Source of the DNA: Phycisphaerae bacterium | Lineage (GTDB): Bacteria > Planctomycetota > Phycisphaerae > UBA1845 > UTPLA1 | DNA: 64,000 nt | NCBI GenBank assembly: GCA_035275405.1 | Contig: DATEMU010000012.1 | Coordinates: 124,001-188,000 of the forward strand | Reading direction: 5' to 3' | Shown here: in pieces, positions 52,869 through 62,931 of the stretch | Position numbering within the stretch: the first letter of the stretch is position 1 | Layout: every line of letters starts with the position of its first letter | Position numbers and translations under genes: made by a program | The notes under the pieces: generated by a model | The model's input: only the letters and a program-made list of their open reading frames with translations | What the model was told of the DNA's origin: nothing | Database searches by the model: none

Positions 52869-53945
52869 TCAGTGGGACGAGCGCTGGCGGCGCGAGGCTT
52901 CTTCCAGAATCTGCTTTTCCCGCCGCGTCAGGCTCTGCATCCCCTCGCGGTGGACCTTGTCGAGGATCTGATCGACGGAGAGTTCGAGTTGCCGCTCCTC
53001 CTGTTGGCGGGCCTCCCGTTTGCGGCGTTGGGCGTTTTCTCGCCAGCGAGCGATCATGCCCTTTCGCCTCGGCCGCCCCGCGCGGGTTGGGTTCGAATAG
53101 GCCCCGGCGTAGTCGAAGCCGCCGCCGAAATCGGAGTCGCTCGATCCCGCGCGGATCAGGATGCGCTCCTGATAGCACGTGAGATACCCCATAAACGCGA
53201 TGGCCAAAAGCAGATAGTGCGAGGTCGCCAGGCCGTACAGACCCAGCCCGATGGCGGCGACCATTCCGACGGTCGTGGTGATCATGGTGCTGCGTCGACG
53301 ACCGACGAAGTTCCACAGGGCGCAATGCAGCATCCTCCCGCCGTCCATGGGGTACATCGGAAAGAGGTTGAAGATGAACAGGGCCACGTTGATCGAGAAA
53401 GCGAGGTGAAAGAACAGGTCGAGCTCAGTGATTCGGTCGGTAAAAGTGATCCAATCGAGCGGATTGATCCCGCTAATGGAAAGTTCCGCGGAGCGCATCA
53501 ACAGAATCGTACTTGTTGCCAGAAAGAGGATCACGTTGACCAGCGGTCCCCAGATGACCGTGACGAACTGCGGCCAGGGGCGTTGCGGCGCGTCGACGGA
53601 TGCCAGACCGCCCAGCGGCCACATCAGAATGTCATCGGCGCTTCCGCCGACGCGTCGGGCGGCGAAGCAGTGGCCCAGTTCATGGAGAAAAACCGAGCCG
53701 AACAGGACCACGATCCATTGGAGCGACCAGAGAAAGTCTCTCGCGGGACCGATCAACTCGAAAATGCAGTAGATGATGAAGATGATGTGGACGCGGACGC
53801 GGATGCCGAAGAGGCGTCCGATCGTCGGCGACCAGTTCAGCGGGTTGTCGGCGAAGCGGCGGCCGCCACCGAGGCTGTACATCCCGAAGCCGCCCGTGCC
53901 GCGGCCGCTTCCGAGATTCGCGTAATCTCGTTCTTCCCAACTCAT
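52869..53945 (-). CDS. Site-2 protease family metalloprotease (M50)
   Basis: A 358-residue membrane protein from ATG 53945, overlapping the upstream NUDIX gene by 4 nt (ATGA). The Zn motif HELGH is at about 88-92 in a membrane segment (VVLFGSVFLHELGHCFAARR) and the second active-site Asp is in NLFPMYPMDGGRM near residue 195; MWPLGGLAS is the conserved loop of the group. There is no PDZ or CBS domain; the C-terminal 80 residues are Arg/Gln/Glu-rich and probably cytosolic (REARQQEERQLELS). Site-2 proteases cut membrane-bound regulators or signal peptides; the target is unknown. Confidence 0.85.
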   Translation of the reverse strand: MSWEERDYANLGSGRGTGGFGMYSLGGGRRFADNPLNWSPTIGRLFGIRVRVHIIFIIYCIFELIGPARDFLWSLQWIVVLFGSVFLHELGHCFAARRVGGSADDILMWPLGGLASVDAPQRPWPQFVTVIWGPLVNVILFLATSTILLMRSAELSISGINPLDWITFTDRITELDLFFHLAFSINVALFIFNLFPMYPMDGGRMLHCALWNFVGRRRSTMITTTVGMVAAIGLGLYGLATSHYLLLAIAFMGYLTCYQERILIRAGSSDSDFGGGFDYAGAYSNPTRAGRPRRKGMIARWRENAQRRKREARQQEERQLELSVDQILDKVHREGMQSLTRREKQILEEASRRQRSSH

Positions 53946-54460
53946 CGACCGGTCCTCGCCACGTGCGTCCACCACATCAACGTAATCATCGTCTTGCCAT
54001 CGACGATCTTTCCCTCGCGGATCATGTTCACGGCATCCGCCAGTGTCGCCGGCTCGACCGCGATCTCTTCGTTCGGGCTGAGCCGCTGCTGCGTCTTCGT
54101 CAGGTCGCTGGCGACAAACGCAGTAATCACCTCCGTCAGGATTCCCGGGGAAGTGTAGAACTCGCAGAGCCGCTCGACTCGGCCGGCGCGATGGCCGACC
54201 TCCTCCTCCAATTCCCGCGCGGCCGCCTCGGCGGGACTTTCCCCCGGGACATCGAGAGTCCCCGCCGGCAGTTCCCAAAGCTCTCGGCCGATGCCGTGGC
54301 GGAATTGCCGGATCAGAAGGCAGCGCTCCGCGTCCAGGAGCGGCAGGACGACGACGGCCCCCGGGTGGACCACGAATTGCCGGGCCATCGGGCGGCCATC
54401 CCGCGCCACGAACGCCTGCTGGACCACCTCAAACTTGCGGCATTTCAGGAGCGATTCCAT
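53942..54460 (-). CDS. NUDIX hydrolase, ADP-ribose pyrophosphatase-like
   Basis: A 172-residue protein with a full Nudix box: [24 protein letters not shown] (here split: [20 protein letters not shown]), preceded by LWELPAG, which marks the ADP-ribose pyrophosphatase subgroup together with a proline-containing loop [10 protein letters not shown] about 16 residues after the box. It hydrolyses nucleoside diphosphate derivatives, likely ADP-ribose or ADP-sugars. The N-terminal strand [20 protein letters not shown] is typical. It overlaps the site-2 protease gene and is divergent from rpmE. Confidence 0.85.
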   Translation of the reverse strand: MESLLKCRKFEVVQQAFVARDGRPMARQFVVHPGAVVVLPLLDAERCLLIRQFRHGIGRELWELPAGTLDVPGESPAEAAARELEEEVGHRAGRVERLCEFYTSPGILTEVITAFVASDLTKTQQRLSPNEEIAVEPATLADAVNMIREGKIVDGKTMITLMWWTHVARTGR

Positions 54461-54564
54461 CTATCTATCGGACCTGTCAGGAGATACGAGCGACCGCGCC
54501 TTTCATCGGCTACCCAACGCTCTTGCTTATTATACGCTTCTACGCAATAGCCTCCCTTACGCCC

Positions 54565-54592
54565 TTGTCAGCCGGTGATAGTGTGCTAAACT
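54565..54592 (+). promoter_or_regulatory. Promoter of rpmE with extended -10
   Basis: TTGTCA (54565-54570), a 16-nt spacer and TAAACT (54587-54592) preceded by TGC, an extended -10. Predicted transcription start is about 35 nt before ATG 54634. Confidence 0.6.
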
Positions 54593-54633
54593 ACATGGCT
54601 CGCGAAAACACGCGAAGGCTACAGGATCGACCC

Positions 54634-54879
54634 ATGAAGGCAGATATCCATCCCAAGTACTTCAAGTGCACGGTGACCTGCGGCTGCGGCCATACCTTTG
54701 AGACCGGCAGCACCCGGGAGAAGATCGCCGTCGAAATCTGCTCGGCCTGCCATCCGTTCTTTACCGGTACGCAGAAGTTCGTGGATACCGCCGGTCGCGT
54801 CGAGAAGTTCCAGAAGAAATTCGGCGGAGACTATTTCAAGTCCGCCAAGAAGACCAAGGCCGCCCCGACCAAGGCCTAG
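54634..54879 (+). CDS. rpmE: 50S ribosomal protein L31, zinc (C+) form
   Basis: An 81-residue protein with [26 protein letters not shown] (in pieces) and [25 protein letters not shown]. The cysteines of CTVTCGCG and CSAC form the zinc site of the C+ L31 form, which can serve as a zinc store; a cysteine-free paralogue is not in this window. The C-terminal tail is Lys-rich. It lies upstream of prfA as in many bacteria. ATG 54634 is the start that gives the family N-terminus; in-frame codons from 54523 run over the promoter and are rejected. Confidence 0.95.
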   Translation: MKADIHPKYFKCTVTCGCGHTFETGSTREKIAVEICSACHPFFTGTQKFVDTAGRVEKFQKKFGGDYFKSAKKTKAAPTKA

Positions 54880-54960
54880 CTGTAGATTCGTTCAATGCCA
54901 CGCCGTTCTTTAGCCCTCGCGGGCGAAAGCGCGGCGTGTTTCGTTTTCAGGACGCGCGCC

Positions 54961-56055
54961 ATGCCCGAAGTCGCAACCAATCCTGCCCTGCTCACCAAGC
55001 TAGACGAACTCGCGGGCCGCTACGAGGCCATTACTCGTGAAATGAGCGATCCTGCCGTGGCGGGCAACTCCGCGCGGATCGTCGCCCTGGCCAAGGAGCA
55101 TCACAACCTCGGTCGAATGGTGCTGCCCTATCTCGAATACAAGAAACTACAGACGCAGATCGAGGAAAACGGGGCGTTGGCCGCGGACCAGAGCGCGGAC
55201 GCCGAACTGCGCGAAATGGCCCGCGCGGAACTGCCCGAATTACAGGCCAAGGCCGAGGCGCTCCTGGAGGGCCTTATCGACGGCCTGATTGCGGGCGACG
55301 ACGCCAACATCGAGTCGATCATCATGGAAGTGCGCGCCGGCACCGGGGGCGAAGAAGCGGCGCTGTTTGCCCGCGATTTGTATGAGATCTACAACCGGTA
55401 CGCGGGGGCGCACGGCTTCAAGGTCGAAGTGCTCGACCAATCCGTCTCCGATCAGGGCGGTTTCCGCGAAGTGATCTTCAACGTCAAAGGACCGGAGGTC
55501 TTTACCCACTTCGGATATGAGGGCGGGGGCCATCGCGTCCAGCGCGTCCCCACGACCGAGACGCAGGGACGAATCCATACCTCCGCCGCAACGGTCGCGG
55601 TCCTGCCCGAAGTCGCGGAGACGGATGTGGACATCGATTGGGACAAGGACGTGCTCGAACACGTCTCGGCGGCGGGCGGTCCCGGCGGGCAGAACGTCAA
55701 CAAGGTCGCATCCGCGATCAAGCTGGAGCACATCCCCACGGGCATCACGGTCTCCATGCGCGACGAACGGAGCCAGCACAAGAACCGGGCCAAGGCGCGG
55801 CGCTTAATGGCCAGCCGTGTGAAGAGCCACTACGAGGAACAGGAGCGCGCCCAACGGGCCTCGACGCGAAAGAGCATGATCGGCTCCGGCAATCGCAACG
55901 AGCGCATCCGCACGTACAACTATCCACAGAACCGTTGCACCGATCATCGCGTGAACGAGAGCTATTCACTGGAACAGGTCTCCGCCGGTCGGCTCGACGA
56001 AATCATCCAAGCGCTGAGGCGGTTCGATCGCGAGCAGCGACTTCGCGACGTGTAA
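54961..56055 (+). CDS. prfA: Peptide chain release factor 1
   Basis: From ATG 54961 the protein has 364 residues, the RF1 size. It has the helical N-terminal domain, GTGGEEAALFARDLYEIY, the RF1 region with RVQRVPTTETQGRIHTS (the P-x-T codon-recognition tripeptide lies here), and AAGGPGGQNVNKV with the catalytic GGQ. DERSQHKNRAKA and the C-terminal NYPQNRCTDHRVNES complete it. It terminates translation at UAA and UAG. Note Asn-Lys after GGQ, where E. coli RF1 has His-Val-Asn-Thr. The methylase for the GGQ Gln, prmC, is two genes downstream. A longer frame from 54895 is not conserved. Confidence 0.95.
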   Translation: MPEVATNPALLTKLDELAGRYEAITREMSDPAVAGNSARIVALAKEHHNLGRMVLPYLEYKKLQTQIEENGALAADQSADAELREMARAELPELQAKAEALLEGLIDGLIAGDDANIESIIMEVRAGTGGEEAALFARDLYEIYNRYAGAHGFKVEVLDQSVSDQGGFREVIFNVKGPEVFTHFGYEGGGHRVQRVPTTETQGRIHTSAATVAVLPEVAETDVDIDWDKDVLEHVSAAGGPGGQNVNKVASAIKLEHIPTGITVSMRDERSQHKNRAKARRLMASRVKSHYEEQERAQRASTRKSMIGSGNRNERIRTYNYPQNRCTDHRVNESYSLEQVSAGRLDEIIQALRRFDREQRLRDV

Positions 56056-56220
56056 AACGTTTTTCCTGAATAATATCGAGTCAAATCGGACGCCCGACGA
56101 TTGCCCTCGCTCGTGAGGGCCAATCTGTTTCTGTACAATAGTGTGGCGCGCCCCATAGCGGGCGATGAGGGAAAAGAATCTCGCCGCACACTCGCCTCAG
56201 GAGCCGGTCCCTTGGTTGAA

Positions 56221-57231
56221 ATGATGCAAACCCCCAATCGCTTTATCACCATTCAGGAACACATCCTGAGTTCACAGCGGAGCCACCCGACCGCGACCGG
56301 CGGGTTTAGCTGGTTGCTGTCTGGCATTACTCTGGCGGCGCGGATCATCTCCGCCAACGTCCGCCGGGCCGGCATTCTCGACGTACTGGGCGAGGCCGGC
56401 GCCTCCAACGTCTCCGGCGAGCAGCAGCAGAAACTCGACATCCTGGCCAACAAGACGATTGAGCTGTGCCTCGGCTATCGCGGCAACGTTGGGCTGATCG
56501 CCTCCGAGGAGCTGGACGAACCCAAGGTCGTCACCAAGAGCGGCGCGTCGGGCAGATACGTCGTCATCTTTGATCCCCTCGACGGGTCGAGCAACATCGA
56601 TGTCAACGTCTCGGTCGGGACGATTTTCTCCATCTTCGAGCGCGATCCCAACGGCTTCGACAGCAAAGACCATTCCGCCGACGTGCTCCAGCCCGGTCAC
56701 AAACAACTCGCGGCGGGATACATCGTGTATGGCTCCAGCACCGTACTCGTCTATACGACCGGTGAGGGCGTACACTTCTTTACGCTCGATCCGTCCGTCG
56801 GGGCCTTCATCCTGGCCAATGAAAACGTCACGATGCCCGAGCGCGGAAAGTCCTACAGCGTCAACGAAGGCAATGCCAAGAGCTTCCCCAAGGGCGTGCA
56901 GTCCTACCTCGAATGGTGCAAGACAGAGGAGGCCGGGCCGTACAGCGCGCGGTACATCGGCTCGCTCGTCGCGGACTTCCATCGGACGTTATTGCGCGGC
57001 GGCATCTTTCTGTACCCTGCAACGGCCAAGAGCCCGCAGGGCAAGCTGCGGCTGCTCTACGAAGCCAATCCGATCGCCTTCCTCGCCGAGCAGGCCGGCG
57101 GCGCGGCGACCGACGGCCGCCAGCGCATCCTTGAAAAACAGCCCAAGTCCCTGCACGAGCGTACGCCGCTGTTTGTCGGGTCGAAGGGGGAGATGGCGCG
57201 GTTGCAGCAATACCTCGATGACGAGAAATAG
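56221..57231 (+). CDS. fbp: Class I fructose-1,6-bisphosphatase
   Basis: From ATG 56221 the protein has 336 residues, the usual class I size. It has EHILSSQ, SGITLAARIISANVRRAG, the metal site in FDPLDGSSNIDVNVSVGTIF (in pieces; Asp, Asp, Gly-Ser), ARYIGSLVADFHRTLLRGGIFLYPAT (in pieces) and KLRLLYEANPIAFLAEQAGG (exactly 20 residues, with the active-site Glu). It hydrolyses fructose 1,6-bisphosphate in gluconeogenesis. No Shine-Dalgarno site is seen; TTG 56101 upstream is a weaker start. It sits between prfA and prmC, an uncommon place. Confidence 0.92.
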   Translation: MMQTPNRFITIQEHILSSQRSHPTATGGFSWLLSGITLAARIISANVRRAGILDVLGEAGASNVSGEQQQKLDILANKTIELCLGYRGNVGLIASEELDEPKVVTKSGASGRYVVIFDPLDGSSNIDVNVSVGTIFSIFERDPNGFDSKDHSADVLQPGHKQLAAGYIVYGSSTVLVYTTGEGVHFFTLDPSVGAFILANENVTMPERGKSYSVNEGNAKSFPKGVQSYLEWCKTEEAGPYSARYIGSLVADFHRTLLRGGIFLYPATAKSPQGKLRLLYEANPIAFLAEQAGGAATDGRQRILEKQPKSLHERTPLFVGSKGEMARLQQYLDDEK

Positions 57232-57275
57232 ACCGCAGCTGCCGTACTCCGCTTGCCGCATTATTCCTTTCGCCG

Positions 57276-58187
57276 ATGATAGTTGTCATGCCTGACCCGC
57301 CGGCCGCCGCCCCCAACGACTGGACTATTGGAAAGCTCCTGACATGGACGCGGTCGCACTTTGAATCGAGCGGCGTGGATGAACCGCGCCTGTCCGCGGA
57401 GATTCTGCTCGCCCACGCCCTTGGCTGTCGCCGCATCGATCTTTACGCCCGGTTTGAACAGGCACCGACGGAGCCGCAGCGGGCAACGTTTCGCGAACTG
57501 GTCCGCAAGGCCGCTGAACACCAGCCCATCGCTTATCTTGTCGGTCATAAGGAGTTCTATTCGCTCGATTTTCTCGTCACGCCGGACGTGCTGATCCCCC
57601 GGCCGGAGACGGAGTTACTCGTCGAACAGGCGCTCGCGTGGTGCGCGACGCATCCGCAAGACCGGTACGACCTGCTCGACGTCGGAACCGGCTCCGGCTG
57701 CATCGCCGTCGCCATCTGCAAGCGTCAGGCCTCGGTCCATGCCGTCGCGACCGATGTCTCGGATGCCGCGCTGGCCGTCGCCGCGGAAAACGCCCGCCGT
57801 CATGAACTCGCCGAACGAATCCGCACGATGCGAGCCGACTTGTTCAACCTGCCACCGGACGTCGTCCCCCCGGGCAAGTTCAATCTGATCGTTTCCAATC
57901 CGCCGTACGTTTCCGAAACGGATCGCGATAGCCTGCCGGAAAACGTGCGCAAGTATGAGCCCGCCGCCGCGCTTTTCGCCGGCGCCGACGGCCTCGACGT
58001 CTTTCGGCGAATCGCCACCGACGTAACCCGGTATTTGCGACTGGGCGGGCTATTGCTGGTTGAAGTGGGCATGGGTCAGGCGAAGAGCGTGGACGAGATT
58101 TTTGCGGCCCACGGTCTGAAGTCCCAGGCCCGATTCAAGGATGTGAACGGGATCGAACGGGCATTAGCGTTTACACTACCCGCATGA
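57276..58187 (+). CDS. prmC: Peptide chain release factor N5-glutamine methyltransferase
   Basis: A 303-residue SAM-dependent methyltransferase of the HemK/PrmC type. The helical N-terminal domain ends in AYLVGHKEFYSLDFLV, then PRPETELLVE, the SAM loop DVGTGSGCIAVAI and the catalytic VSNPPYV motif (NPPY). It methylates the Gln of the GGQ motif in RF1 and RF2. It follows fbp by 44 nt and overlaps the GT9 gene by 4 nt (ATGA). ATG 57288 is an alternative start four codons in. Confidence 0.93.
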   Translation: MIVVMPDPPAAAPNDWTIGKLLTWTRSHFESSGVDEPRLSAEILLAHALGCRRIDLYARFEQAPTEPQRATFRELVRKAAEHQPIAYLVGHKEFYSLDFLVTPDVLIPRPETELLVEQALAWCATHPQDRYDLLDVGTGSGCIAVAICKRQASVHAVATDVSDAALAVAAENARRHELAERIRTMRADLFNLPPDVVPPGKFNLIVSNPPYVSETDRDSLPENVRKYEPAAALFAGADGLDVFRRIATDVTRYLRLGGLLLVEVGMGQAKSVDEIFAAHGLKSQARFKDVNGIERALAFTLPA

Positions 58188-59290
58188 GCGATACGCCCCT
58201 CGCCGAGCGCGAATTTCGGCGGATACTCCTGATCAAGCCCAGTTCGCCGGGCGACATCATCCATGCGCTTCCGGTACTGCACGGTCTGCGTCGACGCTAC
58301 CCGGAGGCGCACATCGCCTGGCTCGTGGCGACGTCGTTTGCCAACCTGCTCGAAGCCGATCCGGCCCTGAGTGAGGTCATCCCCTTCGATCGCCGCCGAT
58401 TCGGCCGGCTCGGCCGGAGCATCAGCGTCACACGCGAGTTTATGGCCTTCGTCGGGACTCTCCGCGAGAAGGCGTTCGATCTGGTGATCGACTTGCAGGG
58501 GCTGTTTCGCAGCGGGTTTCTGGCCATGGCCAGCGGCGCGCCGGTCCGCATCGGATTCGCCGGGGCGCGCGAATTGGGCTGGATGTTCTACACCGACAAG
58601 ATCCCCAAGGGCCCGCGGGATGAACACGCCGCCGATCGCAACTACAAGGTCCCGCCGTTGCTGGGCTTCGCCGACCATCCGATGGACTTCTCGATGTCGC
58701 TGACGGACGCCGACCGCGCGCATGCCGCGGCGCTGCTTGAGGAATGCGGAGTTGCGGAAGGCACGGGGTACGCCGTCCTGGTCCCGGCCACGCGCTGGGA
58801 GACAAAGTGCTGGCCCCCAGATCGCTTCGGAGCGCTGGCGAGCGTCCTCGGCGAGCGCCACGGTCTGTCGAGCCTTCTTGTCGGCGGTCCGTCCGACATC
58901 ACGGCCGGCCAGATCGCCGCCGGGACGTCCGAAGGCGCGGCGCACAACGTCTGCGGCCGCACCACGCTCCGCGAACTGGCCGCTTTGATCGAACGCGCCG
59001 CCATCGTCGTGACTGCCGACTCCACGCCGATGCACATGGCCGTCGCGCAGCAGCGACCGCTCGTCGCCCTCTTCGGCCCGACGAACCCCCGCCGCACCGG
59101 TCCCTACGGGCGATTGGACGACGTCCTACGGATCGACCTGGAATGTTCGCCGTGCTATTTCAAGAAGCTCAGCCAATGCCCGCATCAGCACGCGTGCATG
59201 CAGAGGCTTGACGTGGAAATCGTGGCGAGCGCGGCAGGTGAGTGTTTGCGGCGCGGAGAAAAGCAACTTACGGCCGTAGTCAGCAAATAG
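58184..59290 (+). CDS. Glycosyltransferase family 9 (heptosyltransferase-like)
   Basis: A 368-residue GT-B enzyme of family 9. N-terminal RILLIKPSSPGDIIHALPVLHGL and IDLQGLFRSGFLA are typical, with the conserved Asp in GDIIH. The C-terminal nucleotide-binding half has VLVPATRWETKCWPPDRF and TADSTPMHMAVAQQRPLVALFGPTNP, then a final cysteine-bearing CSPCYFKKLSQCPHQHACMQ, also seen in family members. Heptosyltransferases add heptose to lipopolysaccharide core; the sugar donor here is not certain. It overlaps prmC by 4 nt but functional linkage is not implied. Confidence 0.85.
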   Translation: MSDTPLAEREFRRILLIKPSSPGDIIHALPVLHGLRRRYPEAHIAWLVATSFANLLEADPALSEVIPFDRRRFGRLGRSISVTREFMAFVGTLREKAFDLVIDLQGLFRSGFLAMASGAPVRIGFAGARELGWMFYTDKIPKGPRDEHAADRNYKVPPLLGFADHPMDFSMSLTDADRAHAAALLEECGVAEGTGYAVLVPATRWETKCWPPDRFGALASVLGERHGLSSLLVGGPSDITAGQIAAGTSEGAAHNVCGRTTLRELAALIERAAIVVTADSTPMHMAVAQQRPLVALFGPTNPRRTGPYGRLDDVLRIDLECSPCYFKKLSQCPHQHACMQRLDVEIVASAAGECLRRGEKQLTAVVSK

Positions 59291-59304
59291 ATACTGGCCG
59301 TAAT

Positions 59305-60654
59305 CTAATTCGCCTTCGTTTCCGCCAAATCTCTCAGTACTCGTAACTGTAGTGGCGCAGACTCCGAAGGCACCACTTCGACTCGCCAACCCGCGGCAAC
59401 AGGGAGCAACCACTCCCACCACTGATATTGCCACATGCTGAAAGAAATCGAAGCTGCGCACGGCCCCATAGTGAATCTGAGCGGCGTCATCTGATTGATT
59501 TTGATCGATCCCTTCATATTGGGGGAATTCTGTCCCCAATTACCTAAATCCTCCCAATACCACCAGTGCAGATCAGACGGGAGGCCTTTTCGCGGCGCGA
59601 TCCAAAAAGCGGCGACTTCTTGATCACGTCGTAAGATGCAGAACGTTCCCGGCTTGACGGGACACTCGTACGGGGATCGAACCCATAACAGAGATTGCAA
59701 ACTCAACGGCAATCTGGTGCCGATTCGAAAGGGCAAAACCGTCAGAAGAGCTAGCTCGAGCGTTGGCAAAAAAACAACAAGCGTTACTGTCAATAACCAT
59801 GCGAACCTAGCGATGCGCGCGAGTTTTCTGGAATGAAAACGCAGAATTCCAAATCTAGGTGGCGATTCCGAGACAATCTTAGATCCACATTCCGGGCAAA
59901 TCGAACCCGGCAGTCCGCGAAGCATGTACGAGCATCGGACACAGCGTAATTCATCCGAGAGTAACGAGGCTTGGACCGAAGTGACCAGCGTAGTCTTGGC
60001 GATACGAAGGAAAGAGAGAACCGCGAGCGCCAACAGTGCGAAGTTAAGTAACAGCGCCGTGAACGAAAGGGGCATTTGTGCATAAGCTTGCCCATAAGAG
60101 AACCAGCTCCAGACGCTGCCGATGGTGCCGAACAGCGGCAGCACCCACCAGCTGCGGCGTATGGCGGTTTTCCAAAGTTGCGCGGACGAAAGCCGTTCTC
60201 TAATGTCACCAAGGTAAGGCGGCCAGCCAAACCGTCGATAGATAGCAAACGTACTGAAGAATAAACACGCATGCAGCCCGGACAGGATCAGGCCCATTGT
60301 AAACATGGCGACTAGCGCGAGCCCAACTCCTCCGACCCACGATTCGCCCATGTTTATGCCCGTGCCCTCGAACACTGACGAATCAAATGGGATGGGGAAT
60401 CGGCTCCAAGGCCCTAGACGCCAAGCAAGTAAAGTGGCATACCAATAGCCACGCGCGGACGAGAAGAAAAAATCCGGGAGTTCCGAGGCCAGAAACCCAC
60501 CTCCGAAGACAATCAGCGGAACGTGGAAGTGTCGAAGAAATGGGAAGAGGTGCCGTCGGTCTTTCGAGTCCGAACCCATGCTGTCCGGCGGGCGAGTCTG
60601 TTTACCGAACAGTGCTTGTGTTGGCTGGATCGCGGAGTTGGTGCCCGGCTCCAT
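59305..60654 (-). CDS. Zinc-ribbon polytopic membrane protein
   Basis: From ATG 60654 the protein has 449 residues; a GTG at 60681 would add nine. There are about six hydrophobic segments (VPLIVFGGGFLASEL, VGLALVAMFTMGLILSGL, SFTALLLNFALLALAVLSFL, FAWLLTVTLVVFLPTLEL). In the middle is a zinc-ribbon knuckle CVRCSYMLRGLPGSICPEC, with two CxxC pairs and the LRGLP phrase that I associate with planctomycetal membrane proteins. The C-terminal 120 residues are soluble and Trp-rich. GC content is clearly lower than in flanking genes, which may mark recent transfer. Function unknown. Confidence 0.65.
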   Translation of the reverse strand: MEPGTNSAIQPTQALFGKQTRPPDSMGSDSKDRRHLFPFLRHFHVPLIVFGGGFLASELPDFFFSSARGYWYATLLAWRLGPWSRFPIPFDSSVFEGTGINMGESWVGGVGLALVAMFTMGLILSGLHACLFFSTFAIYRRFGWPPYLGDIRERLSSAQLWKTAIRRSWWVLPLFGTIGSVWSWFSYGQAYAQMPLSFTALLLNFALLALAVLSFLRIAKTTLVTSVQASLLSDELRCVRCSYMLRGLPGSICPECGSKIVSESPPRFGILRFHSRKLARIARFAWLLTVTLVVFLPTLELALLTVLPFRIGTRLPLSLQSLLWVRSPYECPVKPGTFCILRRDQEVAAFWIAPRKGLPSDLHWWYWEDLGNWGQNSPNMKGSIKINQMTPLRFTMGPCAASISFSMWQYQWWEWLLPVAAGWRVEVVPSESAPLQLRVLRDLAETKAN

Positions 60655-60948
60655 TCGATTTGATCTCTCAAGCGGCTCCACGTCGTGAAGACGCGCGGTG
60701 GAGAATCAATTATCGCGAGAGGATCGACAAAAAACCGCAAAGAGCATGATCGGGCGAGAGAGAATCTCGCCGCGCTGCTCCTTGCTCTTTACGTCTTCCC
60801 CACCGGCGGCCGCCGGGCAGGCTGACCCCGCGCGAACGACCGCAAGTGGCTTCCGAAAGACCTCCACTAACCCCATTATATCGCCGGACTCGCGGCACCG
60901 GCCACCGTCGAATTGTTCCCCGCCCGGCACCCCGGATAACATCTGGGC

Positions 60949-62931
60949 ATGGCCACCGCGCCCGCATCAATCCGACCGCCCGCCGCCCGCCGCACCGCCT
61001 GCATCCTCGGCACGGCCGGTCACATCGACCATGGCAAGTCGAGCCTGGTGAAGGCCCTGACCGGGACCGATCCGGACCGGCTGCCGGAGGAAAAAGCCCG
61101 CGGGATGACGATTGAGTTGGGCTTCGCGCATCTCACGCTCCGCGGGGCCGGCGGTGAACTCGACGTCGGCATCGTCGATGTTCCCGGTCACGAGCGTTTC
61201 GTGAAGACGATGGTCGCAGGGGCGACGGGCATTGATCTGGGGATGCTCGTTGTGGCGGCGGACGACGGCGTGATGCCCCAGACCCGCGAACATGTGGATA
61301 TCCTTGATCTGCTGGGTGTCGGTGCCGGTCTCATCGTCATTAACAAGTCGGACGTCGCTACGGCGGATCGGATCGAGGAGGTCCGAGGACAGATCACCGA
61401 GCTCGTCGCGGAGACAGCGCTGGCCGATTGGCCGATAGTGGCCTCGTCGGCACGGACAGGGCTGGGGCTCGACGAGATTCGCAGCTCCATCGCGAGGCTG
61501 ATTGCCGACCTGCCGCAGCGCACCTCATCGCCTATTTTCCGCCTCGCCATCGACCGCGTCTTTCCGATCCACGGCCGCGGGACTGTCGTGACCGGCTCGG
61601 TGCTTTCGGGGACGGTCGCGCCGGGGATCACGCTCGAGTTGCAGCCGCCGGGGCTGACCTGCAAGGTCCGCGAGGTGCAATCGCACGGCGTCGCCCTGCA
61701 CGACGTGGCCGCCGGCCGGCGATGTGCATTGAATTTGACGGGGATCGATCGGGAGAAGATCGCGCGCGGGATGGAACTGTCCACGCCGGGCTATCTCACG
61801 CCAGCGCGATACGTCGATGCACAGGTACGCGTTTTGTCGCATGTCGAAAAGCCGGTTCGTTCGCACCAGCAAGTCCGCGTCAGCCTGGGGACGTGCGAGG
61901 AGATGGCGACGCTGGTGGTCTTCGGCGACAGTGAGATCACGCCGGGCGGCCGGGCGATGGCCCAGTTTCGATTCGAGCGGCCCGTCGTTGCGGCATTCGG
62001 TCAACGCTTTATCCTCCGCAATGAGAATGCGCAAACGACGCTCGGCGGCGGGATCATTGTTCGGCCCGTCTCGCGGCGAATCCGCGGCAACGACGCGGCG
62101 GAGATTGAGTTAGTGACGGCCGCGGCGTCGCCCGAGCCGCTCCGCCGCTATGAAGCGGCGCTGCGTAGGGCATGGTTTGAACTTCAATCAACGACCGGAG
62201 AATCGGGGCGGATAAACCTGCGGCTGTCCTGCGCGACCGGCCTCGACGCGGCGGACCTTGGCGCGCTGCACCAACGCCTGGAGAAACAGGGCGCCATCAT
62301 CCGCATTGACGCCGGGCGGGTGGTGCATCGCGCCGTGCTGGACGCTGTCTCCGAGCGAGCCCTGGCCTATCTGCGGCGTCATCACAAGAGCAACCCCAAC
62401 GAGCCGGGCGTTCAGCGCGATCGGTTTGTCGGCTGGCTGGAGCAGCGGACGGCAGCGGGTTGCGGGCGGTGGATGTTGGCCCGCTTGGAGAGCGCCGGAA
62501 AAGTTGCAACTCGCGGCCCCTACGTCGCCCATTACGAATTTCGCCCCGCGCTCTCGCCAGAAGACGCCGATCTACTGGAACGCGCGATCCGCGAAATCAC
62601 GGCCGCGGGCTTTGATCCGCCGTTGCTGGCGGTTTTGAAGGCCGCCGCCGGTCTTTCGGAGGCGCGAATGAAGGTGCTGGAGGATACCGCCAAATGCGAT
62701 CCTCGCGTGGTACAGATCGCGCCCCAGCACTTCATCTCGTCACAAACTCTTCAGAAAATGAAGGACACGGTGCGCGGCCTGGGGGCCGGTCGATCCTTCA
62801 AGCTCGCGGAGGTCCGCGACGCGCTGGGCTTGAGCCGTCGCGTCGTGCAGACGTTGCTGGAGCATCTGGACCGCGTTCAATTCACCAAGCGTGTCGGGGA
62901 CGAGCGCGTGCTTTTGGAGGCCGGCCAGTGA
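60949..62931 (+). CDS. selB: Selenocysteine-specific elongation factor SelB
   Basis: A 660-residue translation GTPase. The G domain has [19 protein letters not shown] (G1), [13 protein letters not shown] (G3) and VINKSDVA (G4); the switch region [14 protein letters not shown] is the SelB/EF-Tu pattern. Domains II and III follow, then about 250 residues with repeated winged-helix character ([35 protein letters not shown]), which in SelB bind the SECIS hairpin. It carries Sec-tRNA to the ribosome at in-frame UGA codons. Its TGA stop overlaps the GTG start of selA. Confidence 0.95.
   Translation: MATAPASIRPPAARRTACILGTAGHIDHGKSSLVKALTGTDPDRLPEEKARGMTIELGFAHLTLRGAGGELDVGIVDVPGHERFVKTMVAGATGIDLGMLVVAADDGVMPQTREHVDILDLLGVGAGLIVINKSDVATADRIEEVRGQITELVAETALADWPIVASSARTGLGLDEIRSSIARLIADLPQRTSSPIFRLAIDRVFPIHGRGTVVTGSVLSGTVAPGITLELQPPGLTCKVREVQSHGVALHDVAAGRRCALNLTGIDREKIARGMELSTPGYLTPARYVDAQVRVLSHVEKPVRSHQQVRVSLGTCEEMATLVVFGDSEITPGGRAMAQFRFERPVVAAFGQRFILRNENAQTTLGGGIIVRPVSRRIRGNDAAEIELVTAAASPEPLRRYEAALRRAWFELQSTTGESGRINLRLSCATGLDAADLGALHQRLEKQGAIIRIDAGRVVHRAVLDAVSERALAYLRRHHKSNPNEPGVQRDRFVGWLEQRTAAGCGRWMLARLESAGKVATRGPYVAHYEFRPALSPEDADLLERAIREITAAGFDPPLLAVLKAAAGLSEARMKVLEDTAKCDPRVVQIAPQHFISSQTLQKMKDTVRGLGAGRSFKLAEVRDALGLSRRVVQTLLEHLDRVQFTKRVGDERVLLEAGQ

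Noticed and set aside
60682..60948. A selenocysteine tRNA just upstream of selB.
   Set aside because: No cloverleaf with a UCA anticodon and the long variable arm could be built from this stretch on either strand.
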